Below are positions 8,943-19,045 of a stretch of DNA of 64,000 nucleotides, piece by piece (the first letter of the stretch is position 1; every line of letters begins with the position of its first letter). The DNA is from Pseudoalteromonas luteoviolacea (GTDB taxonomy: Bacteria > Pseudomonadota > Gammaproteobacteria > Enterobacterales > Alteromonadaceae): NCBI RefSeq assembly GCF_001696455.1, contig NZ_MAUJ01000001.1, positions 1 through 64,000 on the forward strand, given 5' to 3'. A model generated the notes under the pieces. The model saw only the letters and a list, made by a program, of their open reading frames with translations, ran no database searches and had not been told where the DNA came from. Both the position numbers and the translations under genes were made by a program.

Positions 8943-10232
8943 ATGCTAGAAAGACTTTTTTCGCTCAAGGCACTTCAAACCGATGCAAAGACTGAGGTAG
9001 TGGCCGGCCTGACTACGTTTATTACGATGGTTTACATTGTGTTTGTTAACCCAGCAATGCTTGCTCAAGCAGGCATTGACCATGGTGCAGCTTTTGTCGC
9101 TACTTGTTTAGCGGCCGCGATAGGGTGCTTCATTATGGGCTTCTGGGCCAACTATCCACTGGCGCTGGCACCCGGTATGGGTCTCAATGCATTTTTTACT
9201 TACGGTGTTGTGCTTGGAATGGGGCACAGTTGGCAGACTGCATTAGGGGCTGTATTTTTATCCGGTTGCTTATTTTTACTATTAAGTATTTTTAAAATAA
9301 GAGAATGGGTTATTCAAGCAATCCCTGTGGTATTGAAGCGAGCAATCGCGACTGGCATAGGTGCTTTTTTAGCTTTAATTGCTCTGAAGAACTCTGAAAT
9401 TATCGTTTCTAGCCCGGCTACCTTCGTTCAACTGGGTGACATCACAAGTCCAGGCCCTTTGCTCGCTATTTTTAGTTTATTTGTTATTACAGCACTGATG
9501 TATAGAGAGTTTAAAAGCGGCGTACTTATTAGTATTTTGCTCGTTACTCTAATTGCTTGGGGTGCAGGTCTTGTTGAGTATTCTGGTATTGTTTCCGTAC
9601 CACCTAGTATTGCACCCACATTTGGACAGTTAGACATAGCTGGCGCGCTGGAAGTAACTATGCTCAGCGTTGTGTTCGCATTTTTATTTGTAGATCTATT
9701 TGATACAAGTGGCACTCTGGTAGCGGTGACTCAAAAAGCAGGAATTGCAGATGAAAAAGGGAATATGCCCCGCTTAGGACGAGCGCTATCAGCGGACAGC
9801 ACGGCTACAGTAGCAGGTTCGTTTTTAGGCACATCCACAACGACTTCTTACATCGAATCTGTATCAGGCGTTTCCGTTGGCGGTAGGACGGGTCTCACAG
9901 CTGTGGTTGTGGGTGTTTGCTTTCTTCTAATGATGTTTTTTGCCCCACTGGCGCAAATGGTACCAGCTTACGCTACAGCCGGTGCGATTCTTTACGTTGC
10001 GGTTTTGATGCTACAAAACTTAAAATTAGTTAACTGGGATGATATGACCGATGCAATTCCTGTAAGCGTGGTGCTGTTAATGACGCCCCTTACCTTTTCG
10101 ATTGCACACGGTATTGCTCTTGGGTTTATCGCATACACAGCGGTCAAGTTAGCTTGTAATAGGAAAGTTGAAATTTCTATCAGTGTTTGGGTATTAACTA
10201 TTTTGTTTACGCTAAAGTTTGCTTTTAGCTGA
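8943..10232 (+). CDS. NCS2-family purine permease
   Basis: Inner-membrane proton symporter of the AzgA/GhxP-AdeQ branch of NCS2, importing adenine or guanine/hypoxanthine. About 429 residues from the ATG at 8943. It begins LERLFSLKA...KTEVVAGLTTFITMVYI, as in the family. Hallmarks are NPAML, PLALAPGMGLNAFFTY (substrate loop), the helix LFVDLFDTSGTL and SADSTATVAGSFLGTSTTTSYIES. Around 12 hydrophobic segments are visible. The upstream ATG at 8901 would add 14 residues but lies within the -10 box. Which purine is carried cannot be decided by eye. Confidence 0.9.
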   Translation: MLERLFSLKALQTDAKTEVVAGLTTFITMVYIVFVNPAMLAQAGIDHGAAFVATCLAAAIGCFIMGFWANYPLALAPGMGLNAFFTYGVVLGMGHSWQTALGAVFLSGCLFLLLSIFKIREWVIQAIPVVLKRAIATGIGAFLALIALKNSEIIVSSPATFVQLGDITSPGPLLAIFSLFVITALMYREFKSGVLISILLVTLIAWGAGLVEYSGIVSVPPSIAPTFGQLDIAGALEVTMLSVVFAFLFVDLFDTSGTLVAVTQKAGIADEKGNMPRLGRALSADSTATVAGSFLGTSTTTSYIESVSGVSVGGRTGLTAVVVGVCFLLMMFFAPLAQMVPAYATAGAILYVAVLMLQNLKLVNWDDMTDAIPVSVVLLMTPLTFSIAHGIALGFIAYTAVKLACNRKVEISISVWVLTILFTLKFAFS

Positions 10233-10994
10233 TCACCACTTCTTTTTTGGTGCGAAAAGGACGTCTAGGTCGTCCTTTTCTTTTTCTGCTTTTTTCTTAA
10301 CCGCAGATGCGTTAGATGCTTTTAACTCTACGCTAATTTCGTTCAAATACCCTTCAAGTTGATTTTTCTTTTCAGTGACGTATTCATCACTGTAGGTTAC
10401 AGCCATGATTGTGGCGTATGCCTTTTCAAAGTATTGGCGTGCAGATCCAACCATATTGGCTGTCTTAGCAGAAAGGCCCCGTTTAATTTGGCTTTCAACG
10501 TTGATTCTTAACTGAATCTTTTCAAGACGTCGGTCTTCTTTTACGAAAACTTGAGTATCGACTTTACCCTTGCTGTGCTCTGAACGCAGTAAGTGTCTTA
10601 CCTTTTTAATGCCTTGGACTAGGGCGATTAACTGTTTGTCGTTGTCAGGAAGAGATACATTGTCGCTGTCATTCAGTTTACCTGGATCTGAATTCATACG
10701 CTCTTGAGATTCGTGTAAGCGGTTTTTTAGCTCTCTTGATGTTGGTGAGAGCTCTACCATTGTCGCAAGGGCGTCGTGAATACGCTTTTGGATGATTCGA
10801 AGCATATCCCCAGACATAGGAATGTTTGAGCTGTTAAGCAACACATCCTCAGACTCTTCGATGATCCGTTTTTGCTTTGACAGCTCTTTGCGTCTCTCTG
10901 CTTCTTGTTTCTCTTTATGTTGTTGAATAGCACTAACCCACACTGCAATTACAACTAAAGCAACAATCAATAATATTATTATGGAAACAAACAT
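10233..10994 (-). CDS. Membrane-anchored coiled-coil hypothetical protein
   Basis: About 253 residues from the ATG at 10994; an upstream start at 11021 would add nine residues. The N-terminal hydrophobic helix (MFVSIIILLIVALVVIAVWV) is followed by a highly charged helical domain (KEKQEAERRKELSKQKRIIEE), so most of the protein is predicted to be cytoplasmic coiled coil. The C-terminus is basic (FAPKKKW). I do not recognise the family. It reads towards the permease, its stop codon directly abuts that of the permease, and the permease terminator overlaps its 3' end. It is divergent from cysB. Confidence 0.75.
   Translation of the reverse strand: MFVSIIILLIVALVVIAVWVSAIQQHKEKQEAERRKELSKQKRIIEESEDVLLNSSNIPMSGDMLRIIQKRIHDALATMVELSPTSRELKNRLHESQERMNSDPGKLNDSDNVSLPDNDKQLIALVQGIKKVRHLLRSEHSKGKVDTQVFVKEDRRLEKIQLRINVESQIKRGLSAKTANMVGSARQYFEKAYATIMAVTYSDEYVTEKKNQLEGYLNEISVELKASNASAVKKKAEKEKDDLDVLFAPKKKW
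10254..10286 (+). terminator. Intrinsic terminator inside the convergent gene
   Basis: GAAAAGGACG and CGTCCTTTTC form a perfect 10-bp stem with loop TCTAGGT, followed by TTTTTCT on the plus strand. It terminates the permease transcript but lies within the last codons of the opposite-strand gene. Confidence 0.8.
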
Positions 10995-11253
10995 ACCCGA
11001 ATCTCTACGTAAACTACCCAAGGCGATATTTTTTATCTTACATCAAATAATTGTATATTGGATAGTTTTAATAACAAGGTGTATGTAAATGATTTTGAAT
11101 ACACCATTTTTCAGTATAGACGTATCTAATACAGATTTCTTATATGATTGCGCAAATGTTACAATTACTATCAGCTACTCGATAAATATGCTAGCCTAGG
11201 AATGGATCCGACTCGGCGCTCTGCGTTAACCCGTAAACCAAGTCGCTTATTAG

Positions 11254-12255
<1,002 letters not shown>

Positions 12256-12258
<3 letters not shown>

Positions 12259-12283
12259 AGCCGCAAAGTGCGGCTTTATTTTT
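12256..12283. terminator. Intrinsic terminator between cysB and sdaA
   Basis: AAGCCGC/GCGGCTT stem with loop AAAGT followed by TATTTTT; A-rich bases on the left make it usable from the sdaA side too. Confidence 0.85.
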
Positions 12284-12303
12284 CTCAATGCAGATGCAAA
12301 GAT

Positions 12304-13680
12304 CTAACACTCGATAATGTTTACCGCGAGGCCGCCACGAGCGGTTTCTTTGTATTTGGTCTTCATGTCATTACCGGTATCAAGCATCGTCTTGATAACT
12401 TTATCTAGAGATACTTTTTGATCCCCCGTTCCACGAAGCGCCAATCGAGAGGCGTTAATTGCTTTTACAGCACCCATTGCGTTTCTTTCAATACAAGGCA
12501 CTTGTACTAATCCGCCAACAGGGTCGCATGTTAGGCCTAGATTATGCTCCATGCCAATTTCAGCAGCATTTTCTACATGCACAACATTTCCGCCCATGAT
12601 TTCTGTCAGTGCGCCTGCCGCCATCGAACACGCGACACCTACTTCACCTTGGCAGCCTACTTCCGCACCAGAAATAGACGCGTTCTTCTTGTAAAGAATG
12701 CCAATTGCAGCAGCTGTCAATAGGTATCGGGTAGCAATTTCGATGTCTACTTCTTTGATAAACGTATGATAATACATCAAAACTGAAGGAAGGATCCCTG
12801 CCGCACCATTCGTGGGTGCTGTGACTACACGGCCGCCAGCGGCATTTTCTTCGTTGACTGCAAGTGCAAATAAATCGACCCAATCCATAGCACGTAAGGG
12901 ATCATTACTATTTTCAACATTAAGCTTCAAATAAAGGCTTGGTGCACGTCTTTTTACTTTTAACCCACCTGGTAAAATACCTTCAGTGCGCATACCGCGT
13001 TCAATACATGCTTTCATCACCTCCCAAATTTTGAAAAGCTCTTGCTTAATATCACTTTCGGAGCGAAGGGTTTTTTCATTGGCCATCATCAATGCAGAGA
13101 CACTCAAGCCAGTCTCTTTACAAATAGACAATAGCTCTTCTGCTGTATCAAACAAATATGGTGCAGGGTTTTGCTCACGTACATCCAAAGCGGCTTGTTT
13201 TTCAGCTTCAAAATCTTCATCTGTGACAATAAAACCACCGCCAATAGAATAGTAAATTTGGCTATGTAGCAGCTCATCACCTTTATAGGCTTGTATTTCC
13301 ATCGCGTTAGAGTGTTTAGGTAGTGTCTTACGGCGGTGAAATACAACAGCACCCTGTTTAGGGAAATCTGCTTTATGCTGTTGATCAAGATAAATAACTT
13401 GCTCTTGTTCAATTTTTTCTAGAATTTGTGGAACAAGATCAGCATCAATTGTTTCTGGGTCGTAACCTGCTAGTCCCAGAATAACCGCTTTTCCTGAGCC
13501 ATGACCTATACCAGTTTGACCCAGTGAACCAAAAAGCTCTACTTTAACCGCAGTAACGTCGTCAATTAATTTACTTTCTTGTAGATCTTTGACGAACAGA
13601 CGCGAAGCGCGCATCGGTCCGACGGTATGGGACGATGAAGGTCCAATACCGATACTGAACATATCAAATGCACTAATCAT
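12304..13680 (-). CDS. sdaA: L-serine ammonia-lyase (iron-sulfur type)
   Basis: Converts L-serine to pyruvate and ammonia. It is a single-chain, type 2 iron-sulfur enzyme of 458 residues. The start [23 protein letters not shown] is characteristic. The 4Fe-4S ligands Cys343 (EVGCQG), Cys385 (LTCDPVGG) and Cys396 (VPCIERN) are all present, as is the C-terminal Cys458, which in the family folds back onto the cluster. It lies 100 bp downstream of nudL in the order pabB-nudL-sdaA, the same as in E. coli. Confidence 0.95.
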   Translation of the reverse strand: MISAFDMFSIGIGPSSSHTVGPMRASRLFVKDLQESKLIDDVTAVKVELFGSLGQTGIGHGSGKAVILGLAGYDPETIDADLVPQILEKIEQEQVIYLDQQHKADFPKQGAVVFHRRKTLPKHSNAMEIQAYKGDELLHSQIYYSIGGGFIVTDEDFEAEKQAALDVREQNPAPYLFDTAEELLSICKETGLSVSALMMANEKTLRSESDIKQELFKIWEVMKACIERGMRTEGILPGGLKVKRRAPSLYLKLNVENSNDPLRAMDWVDLFALAVNEENAAGGRVVTAPTNGAAGILPSVLMYYHTFIKEVDIEIATRYLLTAAAIGILYKKNASISGAEVGCQGEVGVACSMAAGALTEIMGGNVVHVENAAEIGMEHNLGLTCDPVGGLVQVPCIERNAMGAVKAINASRLALRGTGDQKVSLDKVIKTMLDTGNDMKTKYKETARGGLAVNIIEC

Positions 13681-13780
13681 AAATTTTACTCATCATTGCC
13701 TCTGAACGGGCGCACATAATAACGTTAATTATTGCAGAAGTAACCCGTTATCGGATGGAAAATATCGTTTTGCGAGAGGA

Positions 13781-14338
13781 TTAAATTAGAGAGTTGGTAA
13801 ATTTCGTTATAATGCTGGCGGTTGCGCCCCATAAAAGTCCATGAGGTGTCATGAAACCTTTGATGCTTATGACTTTCCCACGAAAGTGAGTAGTGTAACT
13901 TTGCCAGTGTTCAGGGATCATTAAATCGCGTATTGGGAGTGTAAAAACATGGTCTACTTCACTGCTTGTACGTGCCCATGTTGCACTGTTTTCAATTTTT
14001 GCAAGAATCGGGGTAATATGAAATCCGCTCAAGGAGCTATGCGTTGCAAGCTGTCCCAGCGGTGTGACAAATTCTCTCGCTAAGCTGATTTCTTCAAAGG
14101 TTTCTCGTAGAGCAGCATCTTGCACAGAGGAATCATGTGCTTCGATTTTGCCACCAGGAAAGCAAATTTGACTCGGATGTGCTCTGAGATTGGCGTTGCG
14201 CTTACACAACAGCATGTGAGTTTGACCATCAAACTCTATTAGCGGCACAAGCACAGCACTTTTCACCCCCGTCAATTGAGAAGGTGGGTGTGCGCTTTTA
14301 GAAAGCGTATATTTGCTGATTATGTGCTCGAGTTTCAT
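13781..14338 (-). CDS. nudL: Nudix CoA pyrophosphatase NudL
   Basis: Nudix hydrolase of 185 residues of the YeaB/NudL type, expected to cleave CoA to phosphopantetheine and 3',5'-ADP. The Nudix box is visible as GGKIEAHDSSVQDAALRETF followed by EEI, and the CoA-type motif (LLCKRNANLRAHPSQICFPG) lies directly upstream. Its start codon overlaps the pabB stop codon by 4 bp, so the two are translationally coupled. Confidence 0.9.
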   Translation of the reverse strand: MKLEHIISKYTLSKSAHPPSQLTGVKSAVLVPLIEFDGQTHMLLCKRNANLRAHPSQICFPGGKIEAHDSSVQDAALRETFEEISLAREFVTPLGQLATHSSLSGFHITPILAKIENSATWARTSSEVDHVFTLPIRDLMIPEHWQSYTTHFRGKVISIKGFMTPHGLLWGATASIITKFTNSLI

Positions 14339-15681
14339 TTCAGTACAGGTAGTATCTTATTTACCTTATGATAAGTTTCTTGATACTCGGCGTCTACCTG
14401 AGAATCGGCAACAATGCCTCCTCCGGCCCAGCAGTAAATTGTTTTTTCAGCACAGACTAGGGTGCGGATAGTGATTGAGGTATCCATATCACCACATGCA
14501 CTTAGGTAGCCCATAGAGCCGCAATAAGCACTGCGTCGGTGAGGCTCAAGTTCTTCTATTATTTCCATTGCCCTAATTTTGGGGGCACCCGTAATAGAGC
14601 CACCAGGAAAGGCGGCCTCTAGCTGGTCGACGGCATTTTTACCATCAGCCAGTTCACTGGTCACCGTGCTTACAAGATGATGAACTGCTGGGAAGCTTTC
14701 TATCTCAAATAGCTTTGGCACGTTAACAGTACCAGCCTTGGCAACTTTACCAAGATCATTTCTCAAAAGGTCAACAATCATGACATTTTCAGCTCTGTCT
14801 TTACTTGAGTTTTGCAAAGTTTTAGCTTGTGCCAAATCTGCTATGGGGTCTGAAAGTCGAGGTAAGGTGCCTTTGATTGGTTTCGTTTCCACATGGCTTG
14901 CTTTGACAGAGATGAACCGCTCTGGAGAAACAGAAACAATCGCGGTGTCTTCGCCAAGATTATAAAATGCGGCGAATGGGGATTTATTGTGTGCCCTTAA
15001 CTTTTTGTAGGCTTGCCAAGGGGAGCCATCAAAGCGAGCACTAAAACGCTGGGCTAAGTTTATTTGGTAACAGTCGCCACTCAAAAGGTACTGGTGAATT
15101 TTATCAAACTTTGTTTGATATTGCTGCATAGTCATGTTTGACTGCCAGTCATCCAACAGCTTAAAAGGCTTGGGGTTAGAGGGGGCGCACTGAAGGGTCG
15201 CCAAATACTCATCTAGTCTATTAATGCCCGACTGAGATACGTAATACCATTTTTCCTTTTTATTATCGAAGATAAGGGCATCTAAATACAGGCCAACAGT
15301 CATATCTGGCAGTGAGATATCCCTTGTCGCTGATTCAGGCAACTTTTCAATGTATCGTCCTAAATCGTATCCGAAGTAACCTAACCAACCACCAACAAAT
15401 GGCAAGTCTGCGACACGCTCTGGGCAGAGCTCTGACAGCTTTTGTTTGAGGATTGCGAAGACACTATGTTCCTGCCTCAAGCCATCAAGGTAGGCTTGTC
15501 CTGATTTTGCCTCAAGAATATGAGCTGGCTTAAAGCTAATTATGTCGTAATGACTATTTTCGTGTATTGCATCACTAGAATCTAACAATATTGCGTATTT
15601 GTGTAGCGCAAATTGTTCGAAAACTTCCACTGTAGAGAGAGAAATGTCAACCGCAATGCATTTATTCTGTGCATTTATCAT
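14335..15681 (-). CDS. pabB: Aminodeoxychorismate synthase component I PabB
   Basis: Chorismate-using enzyme of folate synthesis that makes 4-amino-4-deoxychorismate with PabA. It has 448 residues of the anthranilate synthase I/chorismate-binding fold. Key motifs are the Lys-containing ETKPIKGTLPR, the ENVMIVDLLRNDLG segment and PGGSITGAPKIRAMEIIEEL. The N-terminal half includes the family motif FVGGWLGYFGYD. It is the first gene of the pabB-nudL(-sdaA) unit. The Shine-Dalgarno AGGGGC precedes the ATG. pabA and pabC are not in the window. Confidence 0.94.
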   Translation of the reverse strand: MINAQNKCIAVDISLSTVEVFEQFALHKYAILLDSSDAIHENSHYDIISFKPAHILEAKSGQAYLDGLRQEHSVFAILKQKLSELCPERVADLPFVGGWLGYFGYDLGRYIEKLPESATRDISLPDMTVGLYLDALIFDNKKEKWYYVSQSGINRLDEYLATLQCAPSNPKPFKLLDDWQSNMTMQQYQTKFDKIHQYLLSGDCYQINLAQRFSARFDGSPWQAYKKLRAHNKSPFAAFYNLGEDTAIVSVSPERFISVKASHVETKPIKGTLPRLSDPIADLAQAKTLQNSSKDRAENVMIVDLLRNDLGKVAKAGTVNVPKLFEIESFPAVHHLVSTVTSELADGKNAVDQLEAAFPGGSITGAPKIRAMEIIEELEPHRRSAYCGSMGYLSACGDMDTSITIRTLVCAEKTIYCWAGGGIVADSQVDAEYQETYHKVNKILPVLK

Positions 15682-15879
15682 TTACTTGCCCCTGAAAACT
15701 AGCCCGAAACGGGCGAGGAGGTTATCATAATTAGATATGAATCTATAGAGTAGAGAAGTGATAACTAATAACCACAATCTGAGCAAGGTTGTTGATAGCA
15801 AACGTGGGGCATGTAGTCGGTTTGATGATCAACATTAATTTCTCTGTGGCTAGTACGCTTTTCTACTTACCAAGTACAG

Positions 15880-15902
15880 GCCATTTAGTAACCCTAAATG
15901 GC
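15880..15902. promoter_or_regulatory. Perfect inverted repeat upstream of fumarase
   Basis: GCCATTTAG and CTAAATGGC (9-bp arms, TAACC loop) end about 16 bp before the fumarase ATG, next to its ribosome binding site. It could be an operator or an mRNA hairpin that affects translation. No known consensus is recognised. Confidence 0.55.
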
Positions 15903-15918
15903 AAATAAAGGAACCGTC

Positions 15919-17445
15919 ATGAGCATTATCCGTCAGCAAGATTTTATTGATAGCATTGAAGATGCACTGCAATACATTTCTTTTTATCACCCGCTAGATT
16001 TTGTACAAGCTTTAGAAAAAGCGTATAACAATGAACAGAGCAAAGCTGCAAAAGACGCAATAGCGCAGATTTTGATTAACTCACGCATGTCAGCTGAAGG
16101 CAAGCGTCCACTGTGTCAAGATACGGGTATCGTTACATGCTTCGTAAAAGTTGGTATGGATGTTAAGTGGGACAAAACAGACTTAACCGTCCAGCAAATG
16201 GTGGATGAAGGTACACGTCGCGCTTACACTAACCCTGATAATCCATTACGCGCTTCAATAGTCGCTGACCCAGCTGGCAGCCGTAAAAATACTAAAGACA
16301 ACACGCCGTCTGTTGTACACGTGGACTTAGTACCAGGTGCAGAAGTTGAAGTTATGATCGCAGCTAAGGGTGGTGGCTCAGAAAACAAAACTAAAATGGC
16401 GATGCTGAACCCGTCTGATGACGTTGCGGCATGGGTTGAAAAAACGCTACCAACTATGGGGGCAGGTTGGTGTCCGCCGGGTATGATTGGTATCGGTATT
16501 GGTGGCACAGCAGAGAAAGCTGCAGTATTGGCAAAAGAATCACTGATGGACCCTGTGGATATTCATGATCTACAAGAGCGTGGTGCTGAGACGGCTGAAG
16601 AAAAGCTACGTTTAGACATTTTCGAAAGGGCGAACAAACTGGGTATTGGTGCGCAGGGCCTTGGCGGGCTTACAACTGTTGTTGACGTTAAAATTAAAAC
16701 CGCACCTACGCACGCAGCTTCAAAACCAGTCGTTATGATCCCTAACTGTGCGGCAACGCGTCATGTTCACTTCACGTTAGATGGTTCAGGCCCAGCAGAC
16801 CTCAAAGCGCCAAAGCTTGAAGATTGGCCTGAAGTAACTTGGGAAGTTGGTGAAGATACACGCCGTGTTAACCTTGATAGATTGACCAAAGAAGATATCC
16901 AAGATTGGAAGATGGGCGAAACAGTGTTGCTGTCTGGTAAGATATTAACTGGCCGTGACGCTGCACATAAACGTCTTCAAGAAATGATCAATTCTGGTCA
17001 AGGGTTACCCGAGGGCGTTGATTTTACGAATAAGTTTATATACTACGTTGGACCAGTTGACGCTGTTGGGGACGAAGTTGTAGGCCCAGCTGGACCGACG
17101 ACATCGACTCGCATGGATAAATTTACTGATCTGATGTTAGAAAAGACGGGCTTAGTTGGCATGATCGGAAAGGCTGAGCGTGGTCCTGCAACCGTTGAAT
17201 CAATCAAACAGAACAAAGCAGTCTACCTAATGGCTGTCGGTGGGGCTGCCTACTTAGTTGCAAAGGCGATTAAGAAATCTCGTGTTGTCGCATTTGAAGA
17301 CTTGGGGATGGAAGCAATCTACGAGTTTGAAGTAGAGGATATGCCAGTAACTGTTGCGGTAGACAGTGAAGGTGCCAATGCACATACTCAAGGTCCTGCA
17401 ATCTGGAAAGCAAAAATTGAAGAACTTGATAGTAAGTTAAAATAA
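15919..17445 (+). CDS. Class I fumarate hydratase (iron-sulfur)
   Basis: TCA-cycle enzyme that interconverts fumarate and malate, with an oxygen-sensitive 4Fe-4S cluster. It has 508 residues from the ATG at 15919, which follows the strong RBS AAAGGA. An upstream in-frame ATG at 15898 lies inside the palindrome and has no RBS. The alpha part carries the cluster ligand in RPLCQDTGI and the catalytic GGGSENKTKM region. GAGWCPPGMIGIGIGG and PNCAATRHVHF hold further cluster cysteines. The beta part begins near DIQDWKMGETVLLSG and contains AGPTTSTRMD. It resembles FumA/FumB-type enzymes. No neighbouring TCA genes are present. Confidence 0.93.
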   Translation: MSIIRQQDFIDSIEDALQYISFYHPLDFVQALEKAYNNEQSKAAKDAIAQILINSRMSAEGKRPLCQDTGIVTCFVKVGMDVKWDKTDLTVQQMVDEGTRRAYTNPDNPLRASIVADPAGSRKNTKDNTPSVVHVDLVPGAEVEVMIAAKGGGSENKTKMAMLNPSDDVAAWVEKTLPTMGAGWCPPGMIGIGIGGTAEKAAVLAKESLMDPVDIHDLQERGAETAEEKLRLDIFERANKLGIGAQGLGGLTTVVDVKIKTAPTHAASKPVVMIPNCAATRHVHFTLDGSGPADLKAPKLEDWPEVTWEVGEDTRRVNLDRLTKEDIQDWKMGETVLLSGKILTGRDAAHKRLQEMINSGQGLPEGVDFTNKFIYYVGPVDAVGDEVVGPAGPTTSTRMDKFTDLMLEKTGLVGMIGKAERGPATVESIKQNKAVYLMAVGGAAYLVAKAIKKSRVVAFEDLGMEAIYEFEVEDMPVTVAVDSEGANAHTQGPAIWKAKIEELDSKLK

Positions 17446-17457
17446 ACTTGCTACGCA

Positions 17458-17484
17458 AAGAAGGTGGTCTTTACCACCTTCTTA
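17458..17484 (+). terminator. Intrinsic terminator after fumarase
   Basis: AAGAAGGTGGT pairs with ACCACCTTCTT around a CTTT loop. The T-run is weak. Confidence 0.75.
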
Positions 17485-17945
17485 AATAAAGCGATGTTCT
17501 TCGACTGCTCCCCGACCTCTCAATTGCCATTTTACCATCGCAGAGTGCTCACTCTCAGCAAGCCAAAAATTACCGAATACCGTAACTTGTCACCTTTCCA
17601 CTGTTTACTATTTAATACACGAACGGGGAATTCGCGTAAAAGTTGTTAACAGTTTAATTTGAATCTAATACGTGTAAATTTATACTTACAGGGAGCTATT
17701 GCTTTACGTTTACGTAAACAGAAGCTTTAAATTTTAAGGGTAATTCTAATTAAATATGTTTTTTTAATGGGGTTTTGTGGATACCTTATCTTTATATTTA
17801 ATTTATTTTGGATTGTATATGCGTGTTGGTGATGCAATGAGCTTAGATCATCTCATTTGCTGGATTGACTAAGGGGTTAATGATAGAGTCAGGCCAATTT
17901 CAGCGCTATCTGACACGTTCAGACAATAATCGGAGAATAATCAAA
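17485..17945. other. Long leader region upstream of leucine dehydrogenase
   Basis: About 460 bp without a credible gene. It holds the palindromic element at 17702-17719 and an AT-rich stretch, including T-runs near 17757-17775, that probably contains the promoter. I see no other clear structure. Confidence 0.5.
17703..17719. promoter_or_regulatory. Putative LiuR-like operator (copy 1)
   Basis: TTTACGTTTACGTAAAC is a palindrome with arms TTTACGT/ACGTAAA and a 2-bp spacer, about 230 bp upstream of the leucine dehydrogenase start. The same 17 bp recurs upstream of gltB (49672-49688). It resembles, from memory, LiuR sites controlling branched-chain amino acid catabolism in Alteromonadales. Confidence 0.6.
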
Positions 17946-18986
17946 GTGGCTGTATTTAACCAAGTTGAATTTGATAACCATGAACAAGTTGTATTTTGCT
18001 CAGATGAAAAGTCGGGCTTAAAGGCTATTATTGCTGTTCACAGTACTAAGCTGGGCCCAGCAGTAGGTGGGTGTCGTTTATGGGATTATGCAGAAGATCA
18101 AGACGCGGTATATGATGTGTTACGTCTTTCTAAAGGCATGACTTACAAAAATGCAGTAGCACGTTTACCATTTGGTGGCGGTAAATCAGTGATCATTGGT
18201 GATGCGAAAAGCATTAAATCTGAAGAGCTTTTTAGAGCGTTTGGTCGACATCTTGAGCGATTAGGCGGTAGCTACTATTCAGCAGAAGACGTGAATATCA
18301 CAACAGGTGATGTCATGATGATGCACAAAGAGACAGACTATGTTTTAGGTCTTGAGGGCAAAAGCGGTAACCCATCTCCATTTACGGCACTAGGGACATT
18401 CCTTGGTATTAAAGCTGCTTACCAGCACAAGTTTGGACATCAAGATTTGGCCGGTGTAAAAGTAGCAGTGCAAGGTCTTGGTGCTGTGGCGTATGGCCTT
18501 TGTAAATATTTACATGAAGCTGGTGCGAAGTTATTTGTTACTGATATTAACCAAGCATCGATTGATAGAGTGGTTACCGACTTTGGTGCCGTTGCGGTTG
18601 ATATTGATGAAATCTATGACCTTGATGTAGATGTGTATGCACCGTGTGCGCTTGGTGCGACTGTTAATGATGAAACGATTCCACGCATCAAGGCGACTAT
18701 CATTGCTGGTTGTGCAAATAACCAACTTGCAGAACCTCGCCATGGCGATGTATTGCGCGAAAAAGGTGTACTTTACGCACCTGATTATGTGATCAATGCT
18801 GGTGGTATCATTAATGTTTATTATGAGACTAAACCTGAAGGTTATAACGAAGCGCAGGCAACAAAGCATGTTGAAGGTATTTTTGACACGCTGGCAGAGA
18901 TTTTCAAGCGTTCTGATGAAGAGAAGAAATCAACGCATATTATTGCAGATGAATTAGCGCAAGAAATCATTGAGAACGGATTATAA
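17946..18986 (+). CDS. Leucine (branched-chain amino acid) dehydrogenase
   Basis: NAD-dependent oxidative deamination of leucine, isoleucine and valine to the 2-oxo acids. It has about 346 residues when started at GTG 17946 (VAVFNQVEF...), which follows GGAG and matches the family N-terminus. An in-frame ATG at 17865 would add 27 residues that look non-homologous. The catalytic lysine region is RLPFGGGKSVI. The Glu/Leu/Phe/Val-type dinucleotide domain contains VAVQGLGAVAYGL. YYSAEDVNITTGDV is typical. The upstream palindromic site suggests control together with gltBD, which would reassimilate the ammonia released. Confidence 0.92.
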   Translation: MAVFNQVEFDNHEQVVFCSDEKSGLKAIIAVHSTKLGPAVGGCRLWDYAEDQDAVYDVLRLSKGMTYKNAVARLPFGGGKSVIIGDAKSIKSEELFRAFGRHLERLGGSYYSAEDVNITTGDVMMMHKETDYVLGLEGKSGNPSPFTALGTFLGIKAAYQHKFGHQDLAGVKVAVQGLGAVAYGLCKYLHEAGAKLFVTDINQASIDRVVTDFGAVAVDIDEIYDLDVDVYAPCALGATVNDETIPRIKATIIAGCANNQLAEPRHGDVLREKGVLYAPDYVINAGGIINVYYETKPEGYNEAQATKHVEGIFDTLAEIFKRSDEEKKSTHIIADELAQEIIENGL

Positions 18987-19009
18987 TCCTTCCTTGAAAA
19001 AGCTATACT

Positions 19010-19033
19010 GAAGGGCGAGTTCGCCCTTTTTTT
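19010..19033 (+). terminator. Intrinsic terminator after leucine dehydrogenase
   Basis: AAGGGCG/CGCCCTT stem with AGTT loop followed by a run of T. Confidence 0.88.
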
Positions 19034-19045
19034 ATAGTTGTTAAA

